64,000 nt of DNA from Hyphomicrobium sulfonivorans (GTDB lineage Bacteria > Pseudomonadota > Alphaproteobacteria > Rhizobiales > Hyphomicrobiaceae). The DNA lies in the NCBI RefSeq assembly GCF_013306565.1, contig NZ_PZPO01000001.1:62001-126000 (forward strand), given 5' to 3'. The first letter of the stretch is position 1, and every line of letters begins with the position of its first letter. The position numbers and the translations under genes were made by a program. Shown piece by piece: positions 24,316 to 32,549 of this stretch. Under the pieces are notes generated by a model. The model did no database searches. It saw only the letters and a list, made by a program, of their open reading frames with translations, and was not told where the DNA came from.

Positions 24316-25583
24316 CAATGACCATCCTGCGGACGCAGCCATTCGATCGCTTCATCGATCAGCGCGTGGTCCATTTCATGCACGTCCACGCTGATGCCGA
24401 GATCGGTCAGCAAGGTGATGGTGAGCTGACCGCCCAGATGCTCGCGGAACTCTTCCAGTCCGGCCAACAGCAGACGCTTGCCCGCCGCGTTGCGCATATC
24501 GCAGGACGGATGCCACAGGTTGAAGCCCAGCCGCTCCAGCAGCGCACGGACGCGCTCGTCACCGCCCGGCGGCATCAGACCAGCCAGCACGGAATAACGC
24601 GTATCGATGGCAACGCCGATGGCAACCGCCTCGCCGTGGCGGAGATCGTAGTGGGACAGCGCTTCCAGCTTGTGCGCCGACCAATGGCCGAAATCCAGCG
24701 GTCGGCCGCTGCCGCGCTCGAACGGATCGCCACCACCCGAAATTTGCCGCATGTGCAGCAGCGCGCAATGGCGGATCAACCGGTCCAGCGGTTCAGAAGC
24801 GAACAGCGCCAGCGCCTCGGCCTTTTCTTCAAGCCAATTGAAGAATGCGCCGTCACGGATCAACGCCACCTTCACCGCTTCAGCCATGCCAGCGCGCTTA
24901 TCGCGGCCTGGCAATACATCGATGAAGGCTGAATCGTTGATGACGGCAGCAGGCGGCACAAACGTGCCCAGCATATTCTTGAAGCCGAACGCATTGACAC
25001 CATTCTTCACGCCGACGCCGGAATCGTTCTGCGCCAGAACCGTGGTGGGAACGCGAATGTGCCGGATGCCGCGATGGGTTGTTGCAGCCACATAGCCGAT
25101 CAGATCCAGCAATGCCCCGCCGCCGATACCGATCACATAGCCGTGGCGATCCATCTTGTGGTTCACCAGCAGTTGCTGCAGGCGCTCAACCAGCGCCGGA
25201 TCGTTCTTGCATTGCTCACCGCCCGGAACCAGCTCCGGCGGCCCAACCATTTCCATCGTGTCGGCATGCGCCGCCGCGTAGGCCGTTATGCGGCGCTTGA
25301 GATCGGGCATCTCGCGCAAGAGGCCTTCGTCGATGAAAAATATTGTGCGCCGCCGCGAACCGGAACCGGACCGTTCGATGGATTCAGCAAGGACCTGATT
25401 TCCTTCCGAAAACAGATCCCGCGTAAAATAGACCGGAAACTCGTATGGCACCGTGAAGCGCTGGACGAACGCCCGTTCTTCGCCGGTGCATTCGATTTTC
25501 GCTAGTGCATCGCTGACCGATGAAACCACTTTCGCCGCTTCCCCTTCCAACACCCTGCATTTGCAGTGGTATTCTTGACCCAT
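24315..25583 (-). CDS. eboD: 3-dehydroquinate synthase-family sugar-phosphate cyclase EboD
   Basis: A 422-residue member of the dehydroquinate synthase family. The NAD-binding region reads YVIGIGGGALLDLIGYVAAT, and the metal/active-site motifs are RAGMAEAVKVALIRD (Glu), FGHWSAHKLE (His) and LRHGEAVAIG (His), so it should be catalytically competent. It is about 50 residues longer than housekeeping AroB and groups with EBO-type sugar-phosphate cyclases, which may use a sedoheptulose-type substrate instead. The ATG at 25583 was preferred to a TTG two codons upstream. It heads the minus-strand EBO arm. Confidence 0.88.
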   Translation of the reverse strand: MGQEYHCKCRVLEGEAAKVVSSVSDALAKIECTGEERAFVQRFTVPYEFPVYFTRDLFSEGNQVLAESIERSGSGSRRRTIFFIDEGLLREMPDLKRRITAYAAAHADTMEMVGPPELVPGGEQCKNDPALVERLQQLLVNHKMDRHGYVIGIGGGALLDLIGYVAATTHRGIRHIRVPTTVLAQNDSGVGVKNGVNAFGFKNMLGTFVPPAAVINDSAFIDVLPGRDKRAGMAEAVKVALIRDGAFFNWLEEKAEALALFASEPLDRLIRHCALLHMRQISGGGDPFERGSGRPLDFGHWSAHKLEALSHYDLRHGEAVAIGVAIDTRYSVLAGLMPPGGDERVRALLERLGFNLWHPSCDMRNAAGKRLLLAGLEEFREHLGGQLTITLLTDLGISVDVHEMDHALIDEAIEWLRPQDGH

Positions 25584-26031
25584 AAACAAACGGGCTGGCT
25601 TTACTTATCGCATCTTGGACAGCGCCAGCATTCGGATGTCTGCGCAGCACAAAGATGGAAGCAGCCGCTTTAATCATGCGCGGTTTGCCAGGGGCAAGCA
25701 ACGGTTTTGCTTCAACTTTTCTCGCGCAGCCACCGCACCGGCGCTGACCTGTTTCAATGTTTGGAAAAAATCGAAGGAATAAACAGCAAAACCGGTTACC
25801 TCGTTTGCCAAAACGAGGTCAATTTGTGCATTTTGGGAGGGGGTCCATTGCCGCAGTGACATTCATTCACTAGCGTTCGGCTTGCGTGGCGAGGTGCACA
25901 ACAAACACTCGGTTAGCTGAGTAATTGCATGTGATTTCGTTCGCAACGTGAAAAATGGTCGCTACGCGACAGATCGAAGACATCCGATCGCAGGGCGACT
26001 TTCAGAGACTTATGAAATGGGAGAACGCTCT
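25584..26031. promoter_or_regulatory. Divergent control region between eboD and the PQQ dehydrogenase gene
   Basis: This 448-bp gap separates the two arms of the EBO locus. At 25798-25819 it holds a perfect inverted repeat ACCTCGTTT-GCCA-AAACGAGGT with 9-bp arms, a good candidate for a dimeric repressor site or a small hairpin. No convincing gene was seen; short frames on both strands lack ribosome sites. GGGAGA at 26019-26024 is the ribosome binding site of the dehydrogenase gene. Confidence 0.5.
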
Positions 26032-27450
26032 ATGAGAATGCGGTTGCTGCATGCCGCTTCGATGGGCATGGCCCTCGTTGGAGCACTGGGAACGACCGCT
26101 GCGGTCGCCCAGACTGTGCCGACAGAGCCATCGCAGGTCGCACGGCCGCCTGGACAACTTCCAGGTAATCCGAAGATCGCCCTCGTCAAGGTCGCCGACG
26201 GTTTCAACGATCCTGTTGGTGTCGCTTCGGCATTTGACGGCTCGGGTCGTATCTTCGTCGTCGAACGCGTCGGCAAGATCAAAGTTGTCAAGGACGGCAA
26301 AACTCTTGAAGCTCCGTTCCTCGACCTGACCAAGAACACGCCGCTCGGCTCGGAAGTCCAGACGGGCTTCGTTGAGCAGGGCCTGTGGTCAGTGGCGTTC
26401 CACCCGAACTTCAAGGAAAATGGCTACTTCTTCGTGAGCTATTCGTCCTTGCCGTTCAACGGCGCGCACATCATCGCCCGCTACACGGTTGATCCCAACA
26501 GCCCCGACGAAGTGACGGTCGAACAGGCCAACAAGTCGGTCAAAGTGATCATGAACATCCCGCAGCCGTACTACAACCACTACGGCGGTGGCATTGCGTT
26601 CGGTCCCGATGGCTATCTCTACATCGGCAAGGGTGACGCTGGCTGGGAGGGCGACCCCCTCAACGCCGGTCAGGACACCAAGGTGCTGTGGGGCAAGATC
26701 CTTCGCATCGACATCAACACGCCTGACGATGTCGCCTACACCATTCCGCCGACCAACCCATTCGCGAAGGCCTATCAGGACCGCATGATGGCCCTGTTCG
26801 GCATCACCGAAGAAGGCTTCTCCAAGATCCACATGGGCGCACGCCCGGAGATCTGGGCCTACGGTCTGCGCAACCCCTACTCGCTCGACTTCGATAAGAA
26901 GACGGGCGCGCTGTTCATCGCTGAAGTTGGTCAGAACCACTGGGAAGAGATCAACTGGCAGCCTGCAGACAGCAAGGGTGGCCAGAACTACGGCTGGAAG
27001 TTCAACATGGGCACGCACTGTCACCCCGCGTTGGGTCCTGACGACAAGTGCCCGATCGTTGGCACGCTGCCCGTCGCAGAATATCCGCACCAGGAGCCAT
27101 ATCCGGGCGCAGAGAAGCTGAAGGAAGGCTGGGGCTGCTCCGTTCAGGGTCTTGGCGTCGCCAACTATGCTGGCATGACTGGCGTGTACCTGACGGGCGA
27201 CTGGTGCTCGGGCCGCGTGTTCGGCACCGGCTGGGACGGCAAGAAGTGGCAGATCCAGGAAATGCTGCAGACCTCGCTGCAGTTCACCTCCGGTAACATC
27301 GACGAGGACGGAACTGTTCTCGCCGTAAACTGCGACTGCTTCTACACGGACGACAAGGGCCCGCTGGCTAACCCGCCGGGCGCTCTGTGGAAAGTAGTTG
27401 CTGCTGACAAGGTGCCTGCCGGCGCCGAAGTCGCCAAGACGAAGAAGTAA
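26032..27450 (+). CDS. PQQ-dependent sugar (aldose) dehydrogenase, secreted
   Basis: A 472-residue precursor with a signal peptide (LLHAASMGMALVGALGTTAAVAQ). The soluble glucose dehydrogenase-like propeller (PF07995 type) shows HYGGGIAFGPDGYLYIGKGD, GARPEIWAYGLRNPYSLDFD and FIAEVGQNHWEEIN. The ATG at 26032 follows GGGAGA at 7 bases, so the 28 residues in front of it in the longer frame are not part of the protein. Family members oxidise aldoses in the periplasm with PQQ and a calcium ion; some have other substrates. A cytochrome cL-like gene follows 302 bp downstream and is the probable electron acceptor. Its place inside the EBO locus is unusual. Confidence 0.88.
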   Translation: MRMRLLHAASMGMALVGALGTTAAVAQTVPTEPSQVARPPGQLPGNPKIALVKVADGFNDPVGVASAFDGSGRIFVVERVGKIKVVKDGKTLEAPFLDLTKNTPLGSEVQTGFVEQGLWSVAFHPNFKENGYFFVSYSSLPFNGAHIIARYTVDPNSPDEVTVEQANKSVKVIMNIPQPYYNHYGGGIAFGPDGYLYIGKGDAGWEGDPLNAGQDTKVLWGKILRIDINTPDDVAYTIPPTNPFAKAYQDRMMALFGITEEGFSKIHMGARPEIWAYGLRNPYSLDFDKKTGALFIAEVGQNHWEEINWQPADSKGGQNYGWKFNMGTHCHPALGPDDKCPIVGTLPVAEYPHQEPYPGAEKLKEGWGCSVQGLGVANYAGMTGVYLTGDWCSGRVFGTGWDGKKWQIQEMLQTSLQFTSGNIDEDGTVLAVNCDCFYTDDKGPLANPPGALWKVVAADKVPAGAEVAKTKK

Positions 27451-27471
27451 TCGCTAGCCGATCGCTTCGGT

Positions 27472-27539
27472 GGCAGGGCCCAGTGCTTGAAAAGCTGACG
27501 CTTGTAGAAAAGCTATGCTTGTAGAGTCTGGGCCCTGCC
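27472..27539. repeat. Long-stem hairpin with a tandem duplication in the loop
   Basis: A perfect 12-bp stem GGCAGGGCCCAG/CTGGGCCCTGCC (27472-27483 with 27528-27539) lies just after the dehydrogenase gene. Its 44-base loop is two near-copies of a 17-18-base unit, GAAAAGCTGACGCTTGTA and GAAAAGCTATGCTTGTA. There is no T-run, so it does not look like a simple terminator. The rest of the 302-bp gap 27451-27752 shows only the ribosome site AGGAAAG of the next gene. Confidence 0.6.
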
Positions 27540-27752
27540 CCCACATCTGACCTTCAAGGCCACTGAATGATTTCGTGACAATCGGCAGTGGTTTTATTCA
27601 ATTGTGCTTCTGTTCGGAAAACGGGTGCCACCTATTCCGCGGCTGCACTGTGAAGCGTGCTCTTCCAGGCTTTTGCCTTCAAAATCTCCTGGGACGCACT
27701 CTGCCTTGAACGTGCACCGATACCGGGCGCACTTTAGGAAAGTTCCGCCTCC

Positions 27753-28205
27753 ATGCCGGTCAAATTTCGCCATCTCTCAGCTGCCGCGTTTGTTGCGTTT
27801 GCGTTCGCTGCCACTGTTCCTGCAGTTGCAGTGGAGTTCAAAAGCGCGCTCGACGATTCCCCGATCGACCTCGATCCGATCAAGGGGGAAGAGTTCACCG
27901 ACGCTGTGAAGAAATTCCATGAAACAGGCGAAAACCCCTACAACGGCAACGCCGAAGAAATCGCCGCCGGACAAAAGCTCTACAACGCCAACTGTCAGGT
28001 CTGTCATAAGCCTGACGGTTCAGGCGGCATGGGCCCTGCGCTGAACGACGACATGGTTGTCAATCCGCGCGCCAACACAGACGTTGGCATGTTCGAGATC
28101 ATTCACTCCGGTGCTGCCGGTGCCATGCGTCCGTTCGCCAAGCGTGGCATGACGCAGGACCAGATGCTGAAGATCATCGCCTTTATCAATACGCTCAAGA
28201 AGTGA
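27753..28205 (+). CDS. Cytochrome c of the cL (MxaG/XoxG) type
   Basis: A 150-residue precursor with a signal peptide (AAAFVAFAFAATVPAVA) and one haem site CQVCH at C81-H85. It is clearly related to MxaG of this window. Both share the pre-haem block KFHETGENPYN (KQFLETGVNPYN in MxaG), then GPALND/GPGLND after the haem and a late methionine region (AMRPFAKRGM). It lacks the MxaG C-terminal extension. The gene follows a PQQ dehydrogenase instead of a methanol dehydrogenase, so it probably serves as that enzyme's electron acceptor. It lies 28 bp upstream of eboF on the same strand. Confidence 0.87.
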   Translation: MPVKFRHLSAAAFVAFAFAATVPAVAVEFKSALDDSPIDLDPIKGEEFTDAVKKFHETGENPYNGNAEEIAAGQKLYNANCQVCHKPDGSGGMGPALNDDMVVNPRANTDVGMFEIIHSGAAGAMRPFAKRGMTQDQMLKIIAFINTLKK

Positions 28206-28233
28206 GCCGGCTTAGCCGAAACAATCGTCAGTG

Positions 28234-29652
28234 ATGCAGTCTCTCCTCGTTCTCAATATCGTCGGCCTCACGCCGGAACTCATTGGCGATCACACACCCA
28301 ACCTGAAACGGTTCGCGCAAGCGGGCGCTATGCGCCCCTTGCGTACGGTGACGCCCGCCGTGACCTGCTCCGCGCAGGCTACGTTCCTCACCGGACTGCC
28401 GCCCGGCGGCCATGGCGCGGTGGCCAACGGCTGGTTCTTCCGCGACCTTTACGAAATCTGGCTCTGGCGCCAATCCAACCGCCTGTTGAGCGGCGAGCGC
28501 GTGTGGGATGCCGGCAAACGGCTCGATCCCGCGTTCACCTGCGCCAACATGTTCTGGTGGTACAATATGGCGTCGGACGCGGACATCGCCGTCACGCCGC
28601 GCCCGATCTACAAGGCCGATGGCCGCAAGCTGCCGGATTGCTACGCGCAGCCTTCGCGGCTTCGCGATGAGCTGACGGAAAAGCTCGGGCCGTTCCCGCT
28701 GTTCTCGTTCTGGGGGCCAGCGACAACCGTTGCATCGTCGCGCTGGATTGCGGATGCCTCGCTGCATGTGATGCAGCAAAGCGATCCGACACTGACGCTC
28801 GTTTATCTGCCCCATCTCGACTATTGCCTGCAGCGCGTCGGGCCGGAAGATCCGTCGATCGCCAAGGATCTGGCTGAGATCGATGCGGTAGCGGGCAGCC
28901 TGATCGATGCAGCCGCTGCGTCGGGCCGCGATGTGATCATCCTGTCGGAATACGGCATCGTGCCGGTCAGCAAGCCGGTGCACATCAATCGCGCGCTGCG
29001 CGAAGCGGGGCTGCTCAGCGTGCGCGTTGAACAGGGCGGCGAGTTGCTTGACCCGCCACAGTCGCGGGCGTTTGCGGTTGCCGATCATCAGGTGGCGCAT
29101 GTGTACGTGAGCGATCCTGCGTACATTGATGAGGTGCGCGCGCTGCTGCTGAAGCTGGATGGCGTTGCCGAAGTCTGGGGCGAGGAAGAAAAGCGCGCCA
29201 ACGGGCTGGCGCATGAGCGCTCGGGCGAACTCGTCGTCATCAGCGAACCCGATGCGTGGTTCACCTATTATTACTGGCTGGATGACACGCGCGCGCCGGA
29301 TTTTGCCCGCTGCGTGGAGATTCACCGCAAGCCGGGCTACGATCCGGTCGAATTGTTTCTCGATCCGGCAATCAAAGCGCCGAAACTTGCAGTGGGGTGG
29401 CGTCTGTTGAAACGTAAGCTTGGCTTCAGATCATTGCTTGACGTGATACCGCTGGATGCATCGCTGGTGCGCGGCTCGCATGGGCGCGCCGACACGCCGG
29501 AAGCGCGCAGCCCGGTCATCATGTCGTCGCGGGCGGAGCTTCTGCCTGAAGGCACATGCGAGGCGACCGCCGTGAAGCAGATCATGCTCGACCATATTTT
29601 CGGGCCGCAGACGGGTGATGGCGCATCGTCGTCGCCGGGGCACGCGACGTGA
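28234..29652 (+). CDS. eboF: Alkaline phosphatase/nucleotide pyrophosphatase-family protein EboF
   Basis: A 472-residue protein of the alkaline phosphatase superfamily (NPP-like). The nucleophile region TPAVTCSAQATFLTGLPPGG and the flanking GHGAVANGW and YLPHLDYCLQ match EBO-linked phosphodiesterases; later SEYGIVPVSKPVHINRAL supplies metal ligands. The ATG at 28234 was preferred to a GTG one codon earlier. The 3' end overlaps idi by one base (TGATG). EboF may release phosphate or a nucleotide group from the EBO metabolite. The other five ebo genes are on the opposite strand, 2.6 kb away. Confidence 0.87.
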   Translation: MQSLLVLNIVGLTPELIGDHTPNLKRFAQAGAMRPLRTVTPAVTCSAQATFLTGLPPGGHGAVANGWFFRDLYEIWLWRQSNRLLSGERVWDAGKRLDPAFTCANMFWWYNMASDADIAVTPRPIYKADGRKLPDCYAQPSRLRDELTEKLGPFPLFSFWGPATTVASSRWIADASLHVMQQSDPTLTLVYLPHLDYCLQRVGPEDPSIAKDLAEIDAVAGSLIDAAAASGRDVIILSEYGIVPVSKPVHINRALREAGLLSVRVEQGGELLDPPQSRAFAVADHQVAHVYVSDPAYIDEVRALLLKLDGVAEVWGEEEKRANGLAHERSGELVVISEPDAWFTYYYWLDDTRAPDFARCVEIHRKPGYDPVELFLDPAIKAPKLAVGWRLLKRKLGFRSLLDVIPLDASLVRGSHGRADTPEARSPVIMSSRAELLPEGTCEATAVKQIMLDHIFGPQTGDGASSSPGHAT

Positions 29653-30179
29653 TGATCGACGAGCTGGAACACGTCATTCTCGTCGATCCCGACGACCAGC
29701 CGCTGGGCACCGAGCGCAAGATTGAAGCGCACGTAGAAGGCAAACTGCATCGCGCGTTTTCAGTGCTGATCCATGACGGCAACGGGCGCATGCTGCTGCA
29801 GCAACGGGCGCCGGAGAAATATCACTCAGGCGGGCTGTGGACCAACGCGTGCTGCGGGCATCCGCGCCCAGGTGAGGCAACTATCGACGCAGCGCGCCGC
29901 CGGCTGATCGAGGAAATGGGCATCGATTGTCCGCTGGTGCCGCTGCATGCGCTGACCTATCGCGCCGATGTTGGCAACGGCCTCATCGAACATGAAGTGG
30001 TGCATCTGTTTGTCGGCCACTGGCACGGCGCGGTTGCCGCCGATCCGTCCGAGGTTTCCGATTACGCCTGGAAGGCGCTGAACGAAACGCGGGTCGAAGC
30101 GCGCGATCAGCCAGAGCGTTTCACCGCCTGGTTCCGCGTCTACCTGGATCGGCAGGATACCGACTGGTTCGCTGCTTAG
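29652..30179 (+). CDS. idi: Type I isopentenyl-diphosphate delta-isomerase
   Basis: A 175-residue Nudix-fold enzyme interconverting isopentenyl and dimethylallyl diphosphate. It shows the IDI-1 active-site features WTNACCGHPRPGE (catalytic Cys) and RRLIEEMGI (Nudix-like helix with the metal-binding glutamates), plus HEVVHLFVG. The start overlaps the eboF stop by one base, so it is translationally coupled to eboF. An isoprenoid precursor enzyme in this operon supports a prenylated product and a donor for the UbiA-like EboC. Confidence 0.94.
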   Translation: MIDELEHVILVDPDDQPLGTERKIEAHVEGKLHRAFSVLIHDGNGRMLLQQRAPEKYHSGGLWTNACCGHPRPGEATIDAARRRLIEEMGIDCPLVPLHALTYRADVGNGLIEHEVVHLFVGHWHGAVAADPSEVSDYAWKALNETRVEARDQPERFTAWFRVYLDRQDTDWFAA

Positions 30180-30565
30180 GATTTTCTCTTTTGCACCGGC
30201 GACACCCCGCCGGGGCGCCGGCCGCCGAGCTACTTTTGTTGCGCCTTGCGACTCCCCTTTGGGGAGCCGGCCGCAAGGCGCGGAATTCCCTTACCTCTAC
30301 ACGCCGGCATCCCGAAAACGATCGGGATCTACGCCAGCTTCAACACCGGATCGGGTGAAAGTGCGTGCGTGCTTCTCGGCGGCGCGCGCCTTCTACCAAA
30401 TCAGTGGCCCCCCGGCCGACGTCGGGAGAACGTAGTGCTATATTTGCGCTGGCGCCTGCCCTCTGGTCAGCTCGCCGCTAGCGCGCGCGGTCTGGTGAAC
30501 GGAACGCTGGCCGCCGATGCGGTGGCGCTCAGGTGAAATGACCTCGGCGGGAACAGGCCCCGCAG
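30180..30565. repeat. Palindrome-rich gap between convergent idi and the dihydropteroate synthase-like gene
   Basis: This 386-bp gap holds at least three hairpins: CCCC/GGGG at 30205-30215; a 10-bp stem GCGCCTTGCG/CGCAAGGCGC (30241-30250 with 30272-30281) with an inner CTCCCC/GGGGAG; and a 7-bp stem ATCCCGA/TCGGGAT (30309-30315 with 30322-30328). They may end transcription from both sides or be remnants of a repeated palindromic element. A 96-codon frame at 30246-30536 lacks a ribosome site and gives a low-complexity product, so it is not called a gene. Confidence 0.5.
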
Positions 30566-32143
30566 CTATTCAGCGGTGTCGGCTGTCTTGGTGTCGGCTG
30601 TCTTGGTGTTGGCCGCCTTTGTGCCGACTTCTGCCGCAACGCTTCCGGCATCGAGCGCTTCAGCTTTAGTCGCAGCAGCCGACTTGGCATCCGCGGTTTC
30701 AGGCTTTGCGTCTGACCCTGCCGCAGCAGCAGCGGCGGGCGCGTCGTCCTTCTTGCCGAACGTGCTGCCGGCCTCCTTGAACTTCATCGCGTGCGCATCG
30801 TCGGCCGAGCCCTTGGTGCCTGCAACGATACCGAACTCCAGCGGTTCGTCCTGGGCATATCGCTTTCCGAGCTTTTGCGCGATCTCGGCACGCGCGGTTT
30901 CGACGCCCAGATAGAATGCGTGGCCCGCATCCGCCCGCGTATCGATGTGCGGAAACAGCTCAAACGGATCCTGCCCGACGGCATGTCCGTTGCGGTTGTA
31001 GATGTGAATGCCGTCCTCAGCGACCTCGATGCGATAGTTCGGATCACGGATCTGGCTGGCCAGAAACTCGATTTCCTCCGGCGTCGATGCAAAGCCTTTG
31101 CGGTCGCGCAGAGCCATCAGACCACCGCCAAACCCCTGTGGCAGCGCGTTCGCCTGCTTGGCCGCGTAGTATTCGCGCCGCGCATAGTCGAATTCCTTGA
31201 TCGCGGTGCGGCAGTGCGGGCTGACCTGAACCGCCAGCACCGCGGTGATGTTCAGCTCGGAACAAATGCCCATCAGCAGCGCATTGATGCCGGTGGTGTC
31301 AGCGTCCGTGAGTTCCGTCAGGTTGCCGATGCCCATCAGGATGGGAATATCCGGACGACGCATCCTCAGATCGTAATAGCGCGCTATCGAAGCGGCGAAG
31401 CCGTAATGGATCGGGTCGAGGATCGGATCGGCATAGTAAGGCCGCCCCTTGGCGATCATGATGTCGATGACGCGATCGAGCGACGCCATATCGGCCGCGC
31501 CCGATGACACCAGCACCGGCGCTGCCGGGCCTTCATCGACGATTGAAATGTTTTTTTCCGACAGGCTAAGCAGGAAGTCGGCGCCCGCACGCGTCGCGCG
31601 CGATAGCTCCTCGGAATTGAAACTGTCGACACTGACGCGCGCGCCATCGGCATGCAGCGCAGCGATGGTTTCTTCCAGATGCGGAAACGGACTGTCGGGC
31701 AGACAGCCAAGATCGATTACGTCCGCGCCCTCTCCCCGCAGTTTGCGCGAGCGCTCAATGATCTGATCGACCGACATCGTGGTTGCGTCGACGATCTCGG
31801 CAAAGATCGTCATGTTGTGCTGGGACAGATCCACCTTCTGCCGCGCCTGCCCCAGATACTCGGGCAAGTCCGCGATCTCATCCGGCCCGCGCTCAAATCG
31901 CGTGCCGAAAAAATCCGACAACCGCTCAAGATCGCCACGGAAGCGCCCCGGCATGATCACGCGATCGACGCGATCCGGCAGCTTGAGGCGCCGCTCGACG
32001 ATATCGGTGGTCATCAGTGCAGCCACCTTGACGCCCACGTTCGCGACGACGGGCTCGATGGTTTCACCACCGATCTCGTTCGCCATTCTTTTCACCCGTG
32101 GTTCCGCCAGCGAACCGGTGACCAATACGACGCGCTCTGTCAT
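30566..32143 (-). CDS. Dihydropteroate synthase-like protein of the H4MPT-linked type (DUF6513)
   Basis: A 525-residue protein. Residues 1-130 are the DUF6513-type N-terminal region (VKVAALMTTDIVERRLKLPD, VIMPGRFRGDL). The middle is a TIM-barrel dihydropteroate synthase-like domain (GADVIDLGCLPDSPFPHLEE, VSVDSFNSEELSRATRAGAD, IPILMGIGNLTELTDADTTG). Such proteins occur in methanogens and in methylotrophs with tetrahydromethanopterin, where they are assigned to pterin cofactor synthesis. The last 70 residues are an alanine-rich, charged tail ending in repeats of TKTADTK, unusual for an enzyme and probably disordered. No partner gene overlaps it. Confidence 0.85.
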   Translation of the reverse strand: MTERVVLVTGSLAEPRVKRMANEIGGETIEPVVANVGVKVAALMTTDIVERRLKLPDRVDRVIMPGRFRGDLERLSDFFGTRFERGPDEIADLPEYLGQARQKVDLSQHNMTIFAEIVDATTMSVDQIIERSRKLRGEGADVIDLGCLPDSPFPHLEETIAALHADGARVSVDSFNSEELSRATRAGADFLLSLSEKNISIVDEGPAAPVLVSSGAADMASLDRVIDIMIAKGRPYYADPILDPIHYGFAASIARYYDLRMRRPDIPILMGIGNLTELTDADTTGINALLMGICSELNITAVLAVQVSPHCRTAIKEFDYARREYYAAKQANALPQGFGGGLMALRDRKGFASTPEEIEFLASQIRDPNYRIEVAEDGIHIYNRNGHAVGQDPFELFPHIDTRADAGHAFYLGVETARAEIAQKLGKRYAQDEPLEFGIVAGTKGSADDAHAMKFKEAGSTFGKKDDAPAAAAAAGSDAKPETADAKSAAATKAEALDAGSVAAEVGTKAANTKTADTKTADTAE

Positions 32144-32549
32144 GGGCCGAATGTCTCAATACCAGGGGGCGACCGCAAGGGCCCCGCCTGCATAGAATTG
32201 TGAAGCAGAGGTTGCGAACAATTTGCTCATTACCGCAACCCTACGCACATTCGGCAGAAAAATGCTTCGAAAGCCGCGCAAATCATCAGGGCAGCGTTGT
32301 GGCCACTGGCAACTATAGCCGCTGAAAGCCGGCGCCGAAATTGAACCGACGTCGCGGACCGGAGCTTTAGCTGCCATCGGCCTCATTTGCGGGAACACAC
32401 CAGCCAACACAACCCGATTTTTGAACCTCTGCGGGAGCCAGCGCGTCGGCGTTACGCCCATGGACGATCACGGCAAGACGATCACGGCGAAGTGCATTCC
32501 CTCTCTTCATTGCGGGCAGTAACAATTAAACGTCGAATAGGATTCTGCG
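32144..32549. other. Intergenic region, 406 bp, no gene recognised
   Basis: This lies between divergent genes and must contain promoters for both, but no clear -35/-10 pair was identified. A 101-codon minus-strand frame overlaps it; its composition is arginine/proline-rich without a ribosome site, and it was rejected. AGGA at about 32538 is the ribosome site of the serine hydrolase gene. Confidence 0.5.

Noticed and set aside
27472..27539. Hairpin called as an ordinary rho-independent terminator
   Set aside because: The loop is 44 bases and no T-run follows on either strand.
30246..30536. A 96-codon plus-strand frame after idi
   Set aside because: It runs through the nested palindromes, has no ribosome site, and gives an Arg/Pro/Leu-rich product.
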